A stretch of 64,000 nucleotides of DNA, from the NCBI RefSeq assembly GCF_021404545.1, contig NZ_JAAWWD010000040.1, forward strand, positions 30,900 to 94,899, read 5' to 3'. This DNA comes from Aestuariivita sp. Lineage in GTDB: Bacteria > Pseudomonadota > Alphaproteobacteria > Rhodobacterales > Rhodobacteraceae. Shown piece after piece: positions 40,836 to 50,521 of this stretch. The notes beneath the pieces are model-generated. The model did not search any database. It was given only the letters and a program-made list of their open reading frames with translations, and had not been told where the DNA came from. Every line of letters starts with the position of its first letter. Within the stretch, counting starts at the first letter, position 1. A program made the translations under genes and the position numbers.

Positions 40836-41374
40836 AACTGGTGCTGGATGCCTGCGTCCTCTATCCGACCGTGATGCGGGAGGTGTTGCTGGGCGCGGCC
40901 AAGGCCGGGTTCTTTGCCCCCGTCTGGTCGGCGCGCATTCTGGAGGAATGGGCCCGCGCCGCAGCCCGCCTGAACCCCGCGCAAAAGGTGCAGGCCAGAG
41001 GTGAGATCGCCCTTGCGCGTGCCGCGTTTCCCCAGGCCGAGGCGCCGCCTGCCCCGGGATTGGAGGCCCGGCTCTGGTTGCCCGATCCAAGCGATATCCA
41101 TGTGCTGGCGGTTGCGGTGGCCTCCTCGGCGGATGGAATCGTGACGTTGAATGCCAGGGATTTCCCGCGCGGCCTTCTGGCCGAGGACGGATTGCAGCGT
41201 TATGATCCCGATGGGGTGCTGATGGATTTCTGGCAGGCCGATCCGGACACAATCGCAACCGTTGGCGCGGCGGTTCTTGCGCAAGCGCGCGCGCTCTCCG
41301 GAGAGCCTTGGGAAATCCGGCCGCTCCTCAAAAAGGCCCGCTTGCCGCGCTTGGGCAAGGCACTGGCGGGCTGA
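40832..41374 (+). CDS. PIN-domain ribonuclease-like protein
   Basis: 180 residues. MKLVLDACVLYPTVMREVLL has the first catalytic Asp, and LPDPSDIHVLAVAVASSADGIVTLNARDFP the later acidic residues of PIN nucleases. No antitoxin gene sits beside it; the start overlaps the methyltransferase stop, so a toxin role in a VapBC pair is unlikely and an RNA-processing role linked to rRNA modification is more plausible. Confidence 0.82.
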   Translation: MKLVLDACVLYPTVMREVLLGAAKAGFFAPVWSARILEEWARAAARLNPAQKVQARGEIALARAAFPQAEAPPAPGLEARLWLPDPSDIHVLAVAVASSADGIVTLNARDFPRGLLAEDGLQRYDPDGVLMDFWQADPDTIATVGAAVLAQARALSGEPWEIRPLLKKARLPRLGKALAG

Positions 41375-41405
41375 GCCCTTCCGCCGACACACGGACATGC
41401 CGAGA

Positions 41406-42098
41406 TCAGGTCAGTTCGGATCGCCACCGCGCCTGAAGCGCTTGCAGGGCCGAGATCCGGTCTTCGGTCTTGGGATGGCTCATCAGCCAGGCGGGCACGA
41501 CGCCGGCGCGCTGTTCGGTCAACGCTTCGAGCTTGTGGAAAAGCGAGATTTGAGGCTGCACGCCCAGACCCGCCTTGGTCAAGAGCGCCGCAGCATAGGC
41601 ATCGGCCTCGTATTCATCCCCACGAGACAACCGCGCCGCCAGCAAGGTTGTCAGCCCGTTGGCAATCCATACGCCGATACCGGGCAAAAACCGGCTGAGC
41701 ACCATGGCAAGGGCCGTACGCAGCGCGTTCTGTCCCGAAAAGTCAATCATCCTGCGGCGCGAATGGCCCAATGCGACATGGCCCAGCTCATGCGCGATCA
41801 CGCTGGTCATTTCTTCGGCGGACACCTCGCCGGTCTGAAACTTCCGATAAAACCCCCGCGTGATAAAGATCCGCCCATCCGGCGCCGCCAAACCGTTCAC
41901 CGGGTCGATCTCATAGATATGCACCCGCACCTTGGGCACGTCGAGAGCCCGCGCCAGACGGTCTGTCATCGCCTTGAGCTTGGGGTCGGCCAATTCGGTC
42001 GAGCGGGTGTTCAGCTCGCGATTGGTGCGCCAGACCGAAAACCGGTACATGGCGAACGCATAGAGCACGGCAAGCAGGATCGGTGTGACCTTGAGCAT
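41406..42098 (-). CDS. M48-family zinc metalloprotease
   Basis: 230 residues. One N-terminal membrane segment (TPILLAVLYAFAMYRF) and the zinc motif IAHELGHVALGHSRRR with the downstream Glu in SRGDEYEADAYAA (HtpX-like). Probably a membrane-anchored protein quality-control protease. Start set at MLKVTPILLAV. Confidence 0.9.
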   Translation of the reverse strand: MLKVTPILLAVLYAFAMYRFSVWRTNRELNTRSTELADPKLKAMTDRLARALDVPKVRVHIYEIDPVNGLAAPDGRIFITRGFYRKFQTGEVSAEEMTSVIAHELGHVALGHSRRRMIDFSGQNALRTALAMVLSRFLPGIGVWIANGLTTLLAARLSRGDEYEADAYAAALLTKAGLGVQPQISLFHKLEALTEQRAGVVPAWLMSHPKTEDRISALQALQARWRSELT

Positions 42099-42370
42099 GG
42101 TCCTAGATATGGGGTCGCGACCCGGTCCGGGCAAGCCGGGATTTGGAGTTTTATAGCGGGTTCTATCCCGGATGGGGCCGTGCGTGTCGCAGATCCGGCG
42201 AGGGACGCTCCTGGTCGGATTGGGAGCCTGCCAAGGCTGGTGCCCCGCGCTGCCAGATCATCAAGCCTCGCCCATCAGGATCATCGCGGGCCCGACGGGT
42301 ATCGGCACCATCGAAACACGCGCAACGGCTCTGCCCTTCCCTCTACCGGTCGCTCGGTTCGGATCGGCTT

Positions 42371-42760
42371 TCAGTTCACCCGGCTCCAGGTTTGCTTGGA
42401 GCAGAACAGACCGCCCGCCACACAGCCGCGCAGGGCCAGGGAATTGCCGTCAAGATCCATCTTGCCGATATAGATCTTGTCGTTGGACGGCCGCCAGACG
42501 CTGCCCTCGTAGCTGCCGTCGCCGTTGGGCACCATGTCGATCACCAGCTGCCTGCCGATATTGGGCGAGCTGTATTCGCCGCTGTCGTTGAATGTGCGCG
42601 CGATGGTTCCGCATACATTCGCCCCGCATGGGGTCATATCGACATGCGCATAGGAGCCGTCATCGGGCTGGGTCTTCCAGGTGCCCAGAACCGGGTCGGC
42701 CAAAGCCGGTGTTGCAAGCGCCAGAACGCTCAGCGCGGTCAAGATCGTCGATTTCATCAT
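42371..42760 (-). CDS. DUF2147 secreted protein
   Basis: 129 residues. A signal peptide (STILTALSVLALATPALA) precedes a small lipocalin-like domain with four Cys (TPCGANVCGTIAR, LRGCVAGGLFCSKQTW). DUF2147 proteins are periplasmic and of unknown role. Convergent with the preceding and divergent from hisA. Confidence 0.85.
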   Translation of the reverse strand: MMKSTILTALSVLALATPALADPVLGTWKTQPDDGSYAHVDMTPCGANVCGTIARTFNDSGEYSSPNIGRQLVIDMVPNGDGSYEGSVWRPSNDKIYIGKMDLDGNSLALRGCVAGGLFCSKQTWSRVN

Positions 42761-42896
42761 CAGTCCTCCCGTCTTTGGGCCGCAATGTTGCGCGGCACCA
42801 CGCCATCAGGCAAGCCTGACTTGACGTAGCCGCGCATTGCATTCCGAAACGCGGCCCGTGATAAGGGCGCGCAAACCATCCAGATAGGGCGCGCCG

Positions 42897-43613
42897 ATGA
42901 TCCTTTACCCCGCGATTGACCTCAAAGACGGACAAGCCGTGCGCCTGGTGCGCGGCGAGATGGATCAGGCCACGGTCTTTAACGATGATCCCGCGGCCCA
43001 GGCGCTGTCCTTTGTCGAGGCAGGGTGCGCCTGGCTGCATCTGGTCGATCTCAACGGGGCCTTTGCGGGTACGCCGGTGAATGCGGCCCCTGTCGAGGCC
43101 ATCCTGGCGGCCACGCATGTGCCCGCGCAACTGGGTGGCGGCATCCGCGATATGGCCACGATCGAGCGCTGGTTGGACAAGGGCCTGGCGCGGGTCATCC
43201 TGGGCACCGTTGCCGTGGAAAACCCAGCACTCGTCCGCGACGCGGCACGCGCCTTTCCCGGCCAGATCGCGGTGGGCATCGACGCAAGGGCGGGCCGCGT
43301 GGCGACCAAGGGCTGGGCCGAAGAAACCGATGTGATGGCCCCCGATCTGGCGCGGTCTTTCGAGGATGCGGGCGTGGCGGCGATCATCTACACCGATATC
43401 GACCGGGACGGCGCGATGCAGGGCCCCAATGTCGCCGCCACCGCCGATCTGGCCCGGGCCGTGTCGATCCCGGTGATCGCCTCGGGCGGTGTGTCATCCT
43501 TGCAGGATTTGGCCGCGCTTCGGGACACCGGGGTGATCTCGGGCGCGATTTCGGGCCGGGCGCTTTATGACGGGGCAATTGATCTGACCGAAGCGCTCAC
43601 ACTGCTTGGGTGA
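42897..43613 (+). CDS. hisA: Phosphoribosylformimino-AICAR ribotide isomerase
   Basis: 238 residues, histidine synthesis. [24 protein letters not shown] is the canonical start, followed by [16 protein letters not shown] and [14 protein letters not shown] of the (beta/alpha)8 barrel. An unrelated DUF2867 gene separates it from hisF. Confidence 0.97.
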   Translation: MILYPAIDLKDGQAVRLVRGEMDQATVFNDDPAAQALSFVEAGCAWLHLVDLNGAFAGTPVNAAPVEAILAATHVPAQLGGGIRDMATIERWLDKGLARVILGTVAVENPALVRDAARAFPGQIAVGIDARAGRVATKGWAEETDVMAPDLARSFEDAGVAAIIYTDIDRDGAMQGPNVAATADLARAVSIPVIASGGVSSLQDLAALRDTGVISGAISGRALYDGAIDLTEALTLLG

Positions 43614-43713
43614 TCCCCTGCCCCATCCGGTTTGCCGCGTCACCGCGCCTCATGGGCAAGACCGCCCCTGCGCGCTCTCATCCATTCCGATACCGACCGT
43701 CAAGGAACCGTTC

Positions 43714-44199
43714 GTGACCGCATCCGTAAGATCCGCAACGCTGCCGCCATTCAGTGCGCTGCATCGGCGCGTCAGGCAGGGCGATTTTCTGGACTGCTAT
43801 GCCGTGGCGTCCGATATGGCGCCCCGGCAGGCCGCCGAAGTGATCACCGACTTTCCGGGCTGGGCACGAATGCTTGTGCAGCTGCGCCGCGCGTTGACGG
43901 CCCCTTTCGGCCTCGACAATGAAGGACCGCAGGTGCCCGACAAGGTCGGCATCTTCCCGGTCGAGGCCATGACCGACAGCGAGTTGATCGCGGGGTTTGA
44001 CGACAAGCATCTGGATTTCCGCGTCTCGGTCACCGCATCGGACGGGCGTGTCGCCCTGGCCACCTGGGCGCATCCGCACAATTTCGGCGGGCGGGCTTAC
44101 CTTGCGCTGATTTATCCCTTTCACGTCCTGATCGTACGCAATGCGCTGGCGCGCGTGGCGCATCGTCAACCGCTGGTCAAACCGCCCCAGACCCCGTAA
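43714..44199 (+). CDS. DUF2867 protein
   Basis: 161 residues from GTG behind AAGGAACC. LPPFSALHRRVRQGDFLDCYAVASD, then WARMLVQLRRALTAPFGL and a central HLDFRVSVTAS strand are DUF2867 features. Function unknown. It interrupts the histidine genes and is only nine bases from hisF, hence probably in the same transcript. Confidence 0.82.
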   Translation: MTASVRSATLPPFSALHRRVRQGDFLDCYAVASDMAPRQAAEVITDFPGWARMLVQLRRALTAPFGLDNEGPQVPDKVGIFPVEAMTDSELIAGFDDKHLDFRVSVTASDGRVALATWAHPHNFGGRAYLALIYPFHVLIVRNALARVAHRQPLVKPPQTP

Positions 44200-44208
44200 A
44201 CGGACCCC

Positions 44209-44970
44209 ATGTTAAAGACCCGCATTATCCCCTGCCTGGACGTCGCCGATGGCCGTGTGGTCAAGGGCGTGAACTTCGTTGATCTGGTCGATGCCGGCGA
44301 TCCGGTTCAATCTGCCCGCGCCTATGATGAGGCCGGGGCGGATGAGCTGTGTTTTCTCGATATACACGCGACCCATGAAAACCGCGGCACCATGTACGAC
44401 GTGGTCACCCGCACGGCCGAGCAATGCTATATCCCGCTGACCGTGGGCGGCGGTGTGCGGACCCGTGACGATGTGCGCGATCTGCTGTTGGCGGGCGCGG
44501 ACAAGGTCAGCTTCAACTCCGCCGCAGTTGCCAACTCCGATGTCGTAGCCGAGGCCGCCGATCAGTTCGGCAGCCAATGCATCGTCTGCGCGATTGATGC
44601 CAAGACCGTGGCGCCGGGACAATGGGAGATCTTCACCCATGGCGGACGCAAACCCACCGGCATCGACGCCGTGGCCTTTGCCCGTACCGTCACGGCCAAG
44701 GGCGCGGGAGAGATCCTGCTGACCTCGATGGACCGCGATGGCACCCGGGCGGGGTTCAATCTGCCGCTCACGCGCGCAATTGCGGATGCGGTCGATGTGC
44801 CGGTCATTGCCTCGGGCGGGGTCGGCACACTCGATCACCTGGTCGAGGGCGTGCGGGAGGGCGGCGCCAGCGCCGTGCTGGCCGCCTCGATCTTTCATTT
44901 CGGCGAATACACCATCCGCGAGGCCAAGCAACACATGGCCGCCGCAGGTATTCCGATGAGGCTGACATGA
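44209..44970 (+). CDS. hisF: Imidazole glycerol phosphate synthase cyclase subunit
   Basis: 253 residues. [33 protein letters not shown] is diagnostic; [30 protein letters not shown] and [10 protein letters not shown] complete the barrel. It acts with HisH, not present in the window. ATGA overlap with hisE. Confidence 0.98.
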   Translation: MLKTRIIPCLDVADGRVVKGVNFVDLVDAGDPVQSARAYDEAGADELCFLDIHATHENRGTMYDVVTRTAEQCYIPLTVGGGVRTRDDVRDLLLAGADKVSFNSAAVANSDVVAEAADQFGSQCIVCAIDAKTVAPGQWEIFTHGGRKPTGIDAVAFARTVTAKGAGEILLTSMDRDGTRAGFNLPLTRAIADAVDVPVIASGGVGTLDHLVEGVREGGASAVLAASIFHFGEYTIREAKQHMAAAGIPMRLT

Positions 44971-45281
44971 CCGCTCTGGACACGCTGGCCGCCACCATCG
45001 CCGCCCGCAAGGGCGCGGATCCCAAAAGCAGCTGGACCGCCAAGCTCCTCGCCCAAGGCCCGGAGAGATGCGCCGAGAAATTCGGCGAGGAGGCCGTCGA
45101 AGCCATCATCGAGGCCGTCAAGGGGGACCGCGACAGGCTGACCTCGGAAGCCGCCGATGTGCTCTATCACCTGCTGGTGATGCTGGCCGCACGCGATGTC
45201 AGCCTCGACGAAGTCATGCGCGAACTTGCCCGGCGCGAGGGAACTTCCGGCCTGGAGGAAAAGGCCGCGCGCGCGCCTTGA
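44967..45281 (+). CDS. hisE: Phosphoribosyl-ATP pyrophosphatase
   Basis: 104 residues. [34 protein letters not shown] and [18 protein letters not shown] form the all-alpha MazG-like pyrophosphohydrolase with its Glu/Asp metal ligands. Second step of histidine synthesis. Confidence 0.95.
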   Translation: MTALDTLAATIAARKGADPKSSWTAKLLAQGPERCAEKFGEEAVEAIIEAVKGDRDRLTSEAADVLYHLLVMLAARDVSLDEVMRELARREGTSGLEEKAARAP

Positions 45282-45287
45282 ACCGCG

Positions 45288-45761
45288 TCAGAGCTTGGAC
45301 GAGATCACGCCGGTGGCAAATCCGCCCATGCGCAGCTCACCGAAAAGGCGCTGATACTCGATCTTTGGGCACCTGTTCTGAATAACGGTCAGGCCTGCGG
45401 CTTCTGCCTTGCTGGTTGCGTCGGCATGGCTCACCCCGATCTGCATCCAGATCGTTTGAAGCCCGCTCAGATGCGCCAACGCCACCTCCACTATTTCCGG
45501 CACGGCGTCGGACCGGCGAAAGATATCGACCATCTCCACCGGCCGGTCGATCTCCGAAAGGTCGCTCAGGATCGGTTTGCCGAAAATCCGCTCACCACCA
45601 TAGGCCGGGTTGACCGGAATGATATCGAATCCCTTAAGATCCAGATACCGCGCCACGAAATAGCTGGGCCGCACCGGGTTCATCGACACACCGACAATCG
45701 CGATGGTCTTGGTTCCGCGCAGCACGCGGCGCAGCAGATCGTCGGAATACTGTGTCATCAC
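45288..45761 (-). CDS. CoA-binding domain protein
   Basis: 157 residues consisting of a single CoA-binding/Rossmann fold (IAIVGVSMNPVRPSYFVARYL, IPVNPAYGGERIFGKP). Stand-alone YccU-like protein of unknown function. Convergent with hisE. The second Met may be the true start. Confidence 0.88.
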   Translation of the reverse strand: MMTQYSDDLLRRVLRGTKTIAIVGVSMNPVRPSYFVARYLDLKGFDIIPVNPAYGGERIFGKPILSDLSEIDRPVEMVDIFRRSDAVPEIVEVALAHLSGLQTIWMQIGVSHADATSKAEAAGLTVIQNRCPKIEYQRLFGELRMGGFATGVISSKL

Positions 45762-45784
45762 TTGACCCTAGCGAGGTTCTGCAC

Positions 45785-45819
45785 AAGAAAAAAGCGCCCA
45801 AGGAAAAAGCCTTGAGCGC
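45785..45819 (-). terminator. Leftward terminator between the YHS and CoA-binding genes
   Basis: On the minus strand GCGCTCAAGG pairs with CCTTGGGCGC across CTTTTT, followed by six T. Confidence 0.8.
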
Positions 45820-45966
45820 CAGTCACGGAACGAGGGACAGTGAAGTGATCGCAGAGGTTCCGGCCCTGCGTCATACCTGAGTAAATAGGTGCGTTTCAGA
45901 GACAAAAAAGGGGCGCTCGCGCAGCCGTGACGGATTTTCACGTTTGGTTAGGCGGAATATCGCCCA

Positions 45967-46437
45967 TCACCGCTCAAGAACGTCGGGCCAGTTCGCATTC
46001 GCCTTGAGGATGTTCCCAGGGATATCGCGCGCCCAAAGCGCACGGACAGGACGCGAATAGTTGAGATAGAGCTTTTCGTCGACAATGCGCCAGGCATGCG
46101 GGTCGATCCGGGCGGTGTACCCCCGCGAGACCGCATAGGCGCAGTACCCGCCATATTGCGGTGCATAGGCATGTGGATCCATCTCGAACCGGTCGCGGTT
46201 CTGAGCGCTGGCGAAGTACCAGTTCGCGCCCTTCCACATGACAGAAAAGGACCGTTCGCCTTTCAAGGGTTTGCCTTCGGCGAAATAGGCCACCGCGTCA
46301 TAGCCGTCGATGGCTGCGCCATCGGCCTGATAGAACCACGGTTGCGCAGCCCGCGCGCGCGTCGCCGCACCCAGAACCGCAACCGAAGCGGCGGTTGATG
46401 TCAGTGCCGTCAGAAAAATGCGGCGGGTGATGTGCAT
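45967..46437 (-). CDS. YHS-domain secreted protein
   Basis: 156 residues. N-terminal export signal (TRRIFLTALTSTAASVAVLGAATRARA, twin-Arg like), then a YHS domain: GYDAVAYFAEGKPLKGERSFSVMWKGANWYFASAQNRDRF and YGGYCAYAVSRGY. YHS proteins bind metals. Start set at MHITRRIFL. Confidence 0.87.
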   Translation of the reverse strand: MHITRRIFLTALTSTAASVAVLGAATRARAAQPWFYQADGAAIDGYDAVAYFAEGKPLKGERSFSVMWKGANWYFASAQNRDRFEMDPHAYAPQYGGYCAYAVSRGYTARIDPHAWRIVDEKLYLNYSRPVRALWARDIPGNILKANANWPDVLER

Positions 46438-46560
46438 GTCCAAGCCTCCTATCTGGGCGGGACGCAAAGACGGCCCGTGCCAAAGGTGCATCGCAAGGGG
46501 CGATGTGACTAGGCTCTGCACGGTGATGTGATCATCTTCTGAAACCGCGTGAGAAAGATG

Positions 46561-46857
46561 TCAGTCGAAGATATCCTCGATCACGTCGAACGCTTCCTCG
46601 AAAATCTTGCTCATCAACCCCTTGCGCCGTTTGCGCTTCGCAGGCTTGGGGCGATGGGATTTCTTGGACCTCTTCGGCTTGGACGGTGCCCCCGAACGCA
46701 CCCGGCTGGGCGGAACCAGCTCACGCGGGCCGTCCCGGTCCTTGCGCAGCATCTTCAGGTCATGCAGCGGCGCCCCGCAGGACGAGCATGCCAGCTCATG
46801 ACGGTCTTTGCCTTTCAGCACCAAAGCCGCCCGCGTGCCGCAATAGCAGCAGGTCAC
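46561..46857 (-). CDS. Zinc-ribbon protein, 98 aa
   Basis: MTCCYCGTRAALVL and ELACSSCGAPLHDL give a CxxC...CxxC zinc ribbon, followed by a very basic linker and an acidic end (FEEAFDVIEDIFD). Could bind nucleic acid; function unknown. It ends 33 bases before the rlmB stop side. Confidence 0.75.
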   Translation of the reverse strand: MTCCYCGTRAALVLKGKDRHELACSSCGAPLHDLKMLRKDRDGPRELVPPSRVRSGAPSKPKRSKKSHRPKPAKRKRRKGLMSKIFEEAFDVIEDIFD

Positions 46858-46890
46858 AATTCTTGTAGGATACCCGATGACAGCCTCCGA

Positions 46891-47658
46891 TCACGCCTTT
46901 AGGGACGCATATAAGGCGACCGCCGCCGCATTGGAGACATTCAGCGAGCCAAATCCGCCCGCGGCGTCGATTCTGACCAGTTTGTCGCAGGTTTCACGGG
47001 TCTTTTGGCGCAGTCCCGGCCCTTCGGCCCCCATCACCAGCGCAACCGGACGGTCCGACAGCCCGATCAGCGCGGTCTCGATTGTGTCATCGGCTTCTCC
47101 ATCCAGCCCCAGCACCAGAAAACCCATTTTCTGCAATTGGGTGATCGCTTCGGCCAGGTTGCGCACCCGCAGATAGGGCTGCCGCTCCAGCGCGCCGCTG
47201 GCGGTCTTGGCCAGCGCGCCGGTTTCCGGCGCCGAATGGTGGCGCGTGCCAATCACGGCTTGTGCGCCCAACACCTCGGCCGAACGCAGGATCGCGCCGA
47301 CATTATGCGGATCTGTCACCCGGTCCAGCACGATGACCCGGCGCGCATCAAAACAGCGGTCCTCCAGCGTACCCCAATCCAGCGGCTTGACCTCAAGTGC
47401 CGCGCCCTGATGCACTGATCCGGGATCCAGAGGCGCGGGAAATCTCCGCGGATCTGCGATTTCTGGGGCCATGCCGGCCGTTTCTATCGCCTGAGCGAGC
47501 TTGATCTGCGCGTTCAGCGTCACGATCAGGCGCAGCTTTTCGCGGGCCGGATTGACCAACGCATCGCGGACCGCGTGCAACCCAAAGAGCCAAACGGTTT
47601 CAGCCGCAGAGGCCTTCTTCGCCTGCTCTTTTTCAACCACCCATTTGGGTTTCTTCAT
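46891..47658 (-). CDS. rlmB: 23S rRNA 2'-O-methyltransferase RlmB (SpoU family)
   Basis: 255 residues. FGLHAVRDALVNPAREKLRLIV substrate-binding N-domain, then knotted SPOUT motifs VLDRVTDPHNVGAILRSAEVLGA, VALVMGAEGPGLR and GSLNVSNAAAVALYA. Start at MKKPKWVVEK. The longer open frame reads through tRNA-Tyr and is not used. Confidence 0.94.
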   Translation of the reverse strand: MKKPKWVVEKEQAKKASAAETVWLFGLHAVRDALVNPAREKLRLIVTLNAQIKLAQAIETAGMAPEIADPRRFPAPLDPGSVHQGAALEVKPLDWGTLEDRCFDARRVIVLDRVTDPHNVGAILRSAEVLGAQAVIGTRHHSAPETGALAKTASGALERQPYLRVRNLAEAITQLQKMGFLVLGLDGEADDTIETALIGLSDRPVALVMGAEGPGLRQKTRETCDKLVRIDAAGGFGSLNVSNAAAVALYASLKA

Positions 47659-47781
47659 GGGGATTTCGCCCTTTCCTTCGCCGCGTCGGCAGTTTGCAAA
47701 CGACCCTGACTTTTCCTGTTGACGGCCCACAGGCGCGCTTGTAATCACGCCTCCACGTTCAGCGCAATGCGCAAGAACAGT

Positions 47782-47865
47782 GGGCGACAGGCCGCAAGGT
47801 GTGGCAGGGGACTGTAACTCCCTCGCGGAGACGCACGCCTGGTTCGATTCCAGGGTCGCCCACCA
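47782..47865 (+). tRNA. tRNA-Tyr (anticodon GTA)
   Basis: 84 bases including the encoded CCA. Acceptor GGGCGAC pairs with GTCGCCC; the anticodon GTA is at 47814-47816 in GGACTGTAACTCC; there is a long class II variable arm; the T arm has GGTTCGATTCC. It marks the left border of the accessory region. Confidence 0.95.
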
Positions 47866-48462
47866 TTTCAGATTTTGTCTAGAAATACCCGCCAACGCCC
47901 TGAATGTTGGGCCTGTTTCGGCGGTTCGATAAGCTTCATTCCAGCGGTATGCGCAGGTTCTGAAAGGGTCAATCGCAGCACTGTTTCGCGCACGGTGCGG
48001 CTATCGTTCTGCATATATTCCAAAGACTTAAAGCGTATCGGTCAAAACTTGACCCCCTTGGTTGCTGCCGCTCCCTTCGGTCGAACGCGAAAAATGATGA
48101 TGGATGCCTCAAGTTAAACTCGAAAAGCTATAGAAAGAAAGCCAGAGCGGGTCGATCCCTCTGCTATGGTCACTTTGAACCGGAGCCGAAATCGTCAAAC
48201 CTTTCTGGCAAGGCGGTTTTGTGATGCTCCAACCAATCAACACGGTCGGCTCAAAACTCGGTCACGGACCTGCCTGCCCTGTCTACCATCCGGGTCCTAC
48301 AATGGATGGGTTCGCAACCTGACTGTCGATGGTCTGCTGAGAGACCGTCAAAACTCTTTTGTCCGGACCTGTCTATCAAGCACTTGCAGTGCTATGCGGA
48401 GGTACGAGAGGACCTGAGACTGATATTGTACCCACGGACATGGCCTGGTTTGGCTGTCTGCG
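47866..48462. other. Gene-free junction beside tRNA-Tyr
   Basis: About 600 bases with no recognisable gene; short open frames here do not look coding. A stretch GTCAAAACTTGACCCCCTTG near 48042-48061 resembles an insertion-sequence terminus. Composition departs from the core genome. Probably island border debris. Confidence 0.5.
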
Positions 48463-48488
48463 AAAACAACACCCAGCGCGTGTGGGTG
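48463..48488 (-). terminator. Terminator of the leftward island group
   Basis: On the minus strand CACCCA (48488-48483) pairs with TGGGTG (48475-48470), followed by TTGTTTTC. It lies just after the SHMT-like gene stop. Confidence 0.75.
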
Positions 48489-48499
48489 ACGAGATCCTT

Positions 48500-49777
48500 T
48501 CACGGAAGCATTTTGTCCCTCAGAGACTTGACCTCGGCGGCGGGCACACAATAGGCGCACTCGAAGCGCGAACGCAATTCGCGGGTTCGGTCGGCGACTT
48601 TTCCAGGGTCCTCGCCCTCCAGCGAAACAGCGGCCACCAGATCGGCCAACGCCGACATGTCGGCCTCCTTCAATCCGAGCTTTGTCGGCTCAGCCACTCC
48701 GAACCGAATGGCCGCTTCAGTGAAGCCCGGCAGCGGATTAAACGGGTTCACGACCAGACCCGCCCGGAACATGGTTGACGCCAGATCATAGGCATTCCAG
48801 GCGCCAGGCGCCGACATCCAGACTTGATGGTTCTCGGTATGCTGCCCGTCACGCTGCGCGATGTCCAGTCCGCGCTCTTCCAGCGCCTTGGCAAAGGCCT
48901 TGGCATTCAAGACGATCTGCCTGGCATAATCCTCCCCTCCGCACGTGATCCACTCGTGCACTGCAAACGCCAATGAGATCACGGAGGCAGTGTGGTGGTG
49001 GCTGATCATATTCACCGCGGTCAGGATGATCTTCATGTTCAGATCATCGTCATTGGTGAAAAGCACGGCCTTGTGCGGTCCGGGAAAGGTCTTGTGGGTT
49101 GAGCCGCCATAACTATCGGCCCCGCAATCCAGCGGGTTGTCCAAAACCCCGCCCCATATCAAGCCGTTCACATGGCTGGTGTCCACATGAACCGTTGTTT
49201 CGGGACTGGCATCCTTGATCGCCGAAATGACCTTGGACAAATCCAGTGGAAACAGGTGAGTTGCGTGGTCGATGTAGATCAGTTTCGGCCGGGACCGTTT
49301 GCATTCCTGATGCAAGGCATCGATATCAGGTTGGTCAAACGCGCTGAAGGGGATCGGTTTCATATGGCAGCCAAGCTTGGCACCCACATAGCCTGTGTCG
49401 GGATGTCCTCCGAATTCGACCGGGACTGACAAAACGGTCACGCCGCTCTCTTCGGACAGCGCGGTCAGCGCAACAATCATCGCGGTCAACCCCGATATCC
49501 CGTGCAGGTTTACGTGTTTAGCGCCACCGATTTTGCACAAACCCGGAACCAAAAGCTCTGTTTGAATTTTCCCCGCGATACTTCCGCCCTCAAAGCTCCA
49601 GCGGCCGAACACCTCTTTTTCATTGAAGAAATAGCGTGCATAGGCGTCGGATTGATAAGCGATCCGAGCGAGCGGCGACAGTTGGTTCTCGCTGGGGACA
49701 AGCGCGAAAGACGCGTTGAGATGGGTGTCATGGGCATTGAGAAAGCCCGTGATATCGGTCAGGGATTCAATTGGCAT
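48500..49777 (-). CDS. SHMT-like PLP enzyme A
   Basis: 425 residues of the serine hydroxymethyltransferase fold. FALVPSENQLSPLAR matches the SENxxS region, and YGGSTHKTFPGPHKAVLF holds the PLP Lys. Much of the remaining sequence differs from housekeeping GlyA, so a specialised aldolase, transaldolase or amino acid hydroxymethylase is likely. A ribosome-binding site (GGAGG) precedes ATG. Last gene of the leftward group; a second, divergent paralogue is at 60251. Substrate not deducible. Confidence 0.85.
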   Translation of the reverse strand: MPIESLTDITGFLNAHDTHLNASFALVPSENQLSPLARIAYQSDAYARYFFNEKEVFGRWSFEGGSIAGKIQTELLVPGLCKIGGAKHVNLHGISGLTAMIVALTALSEESGVTVLSVPVEFGGHPDTGYVGAKLGCHMKPIPFSAFDQPDIDALHQECKRSRPKLIYIDHATHLFPLDLSKVISAIKDASPETTVHVDTSHVNGLIWGGVLDNPLDCGADSYGGSTHKTFPGPHKAVLFTNDDDLNMKIILTAVNMISHHHTASVISLAFAVHEWITCGGEDYARQIVLNAKAFAKALEERGLDIAQRDGQHTENHQVWMSAPGAWNAYDLASTMFRAGLVVNPFNPLPGFTEAAIRFGVAEPTKLGLKEADMSALADLVAAVSLEGEDPGKVADRTRELRSRFECAYCVPAAEVKSLRDKMLP

Positions 49778-49778
49778 T

Positions 49779-50519
49779 CTAGGCCTCCGGTGGTTCGGGC
49801 GGCATTTTCGCGAAGCATGCGCACAGATTGTCTATGGCGGTTCGCCAAACCCGTTCGATCGCCGCGTCAGGGGCGGTGGTGCGCCCGCTCAGAACGCCTT
49901 TGCCCAGGCGTGCGCGTGCCAATCGCGGGTTGAGCGGAAACTCCGGGAAATCGGCATCGAAATCTATTCTTTCATCCTGCTGGTGGATCGGGCCGACACG
50001 ATTGAATGGCAATGCCTCATACCAACTCGCGTGATCGCCGGGATGTATGGCACCCAAGCCCTGTTCGACAGCGGCGACCTCGTCGGCCATGCAGCCGTAG
50101 ACCGAAACATAGTGGATCGCCAGTTGTGGTCGATCCAGCATCGCTTCGGAGATCGTGCCGGTGATAACTTCGTTGCCCCCATGACCGGTGACAAAGATGA
50201 GCCGACGAAACCCCTGACGGTAGAAGCCGTCGATCATGTCTTCGATCACAGCGGAGATGGTCGCGGTTCGCAGAGAGACTGTGCCGGGGAAATTCACAGA
50301 AAAAGCCGAGGCGCCGAATGGCAGCACCGGAGCCATAATCAGTCCAGACCGCTTGCATGCAGCCTGGCAGGCAGCTTCTGCCGTACGGCTGTCTGTTTCC
50401 AGGCTCAGGTCGCCATGCTGCTCGGTGGCACCGAGGGGAAGCACCAACCGGCAATCGGTTTGCAGGCGTTCAGATATCTGATGCCAAGAAAAATCACCCA
50501 GTTGAACGCCCATCGACAT
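49779..50519 (-). CDS. Creatininase-family metal hydrolase
   Basis: About 246 residues. VLPLGATEQHGDLSLETDSRTAE is the metal-binding start and LIFVTGHGGNEVITGTISEAM the second active-site block. Members include creatininase, amidohydrolases of riboflavin and cofactor pathways, and MftE, which trims the mycofactocin peptide. ATG 50519 with AAGGA nine bases upstream is preferred over the TTG at 50528. In the operon it overlaps neighbouring genes almost without gaps. A peptide-trimming role would fit the nearby precursor-like protein but is inference. Confidence 0.82.
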   Translation of the reverse strand: MSMGVQLGDFSWHQISERLQTDCRLVLPLGATEQHGDLSLETDSRTAEAACQAACKRSGLIMAPVLPFGASAFSVNFPGTVSLRTATISAVIEDMIDGFYRQGFRRLIFVTGHGGNEVITGTISEAMLDRPQLAIHYVSVYGCMADEVAAVEQGLGAIHPGDHASWYEALPFNRVGPIHQQDERIDFDADFPEFPLNPRLARARLGKGVLSGRTTAPDAAIERVWRTAIDNLCACFAKMPPEPPEA

Positions 50520-50521
50520 AG

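Noticed and set aside
40832..41374. PIN protein as a VapC toxin
   Set aside because: No antitoxin gene adjacent; it is coupled to an rRNA methyltransferase gene instead.
47659..47895. Longer start for rlmB reaching through the tRNA
   Set aside because: It would translate antisense tRNA-Tyr; the standard start MKKPKW is internal.
48166..48417. Rightward 83-codon frame in the junction
   Set aside because: No start signal, unusual Arg/Cys-rich composition and no family; likely chance.
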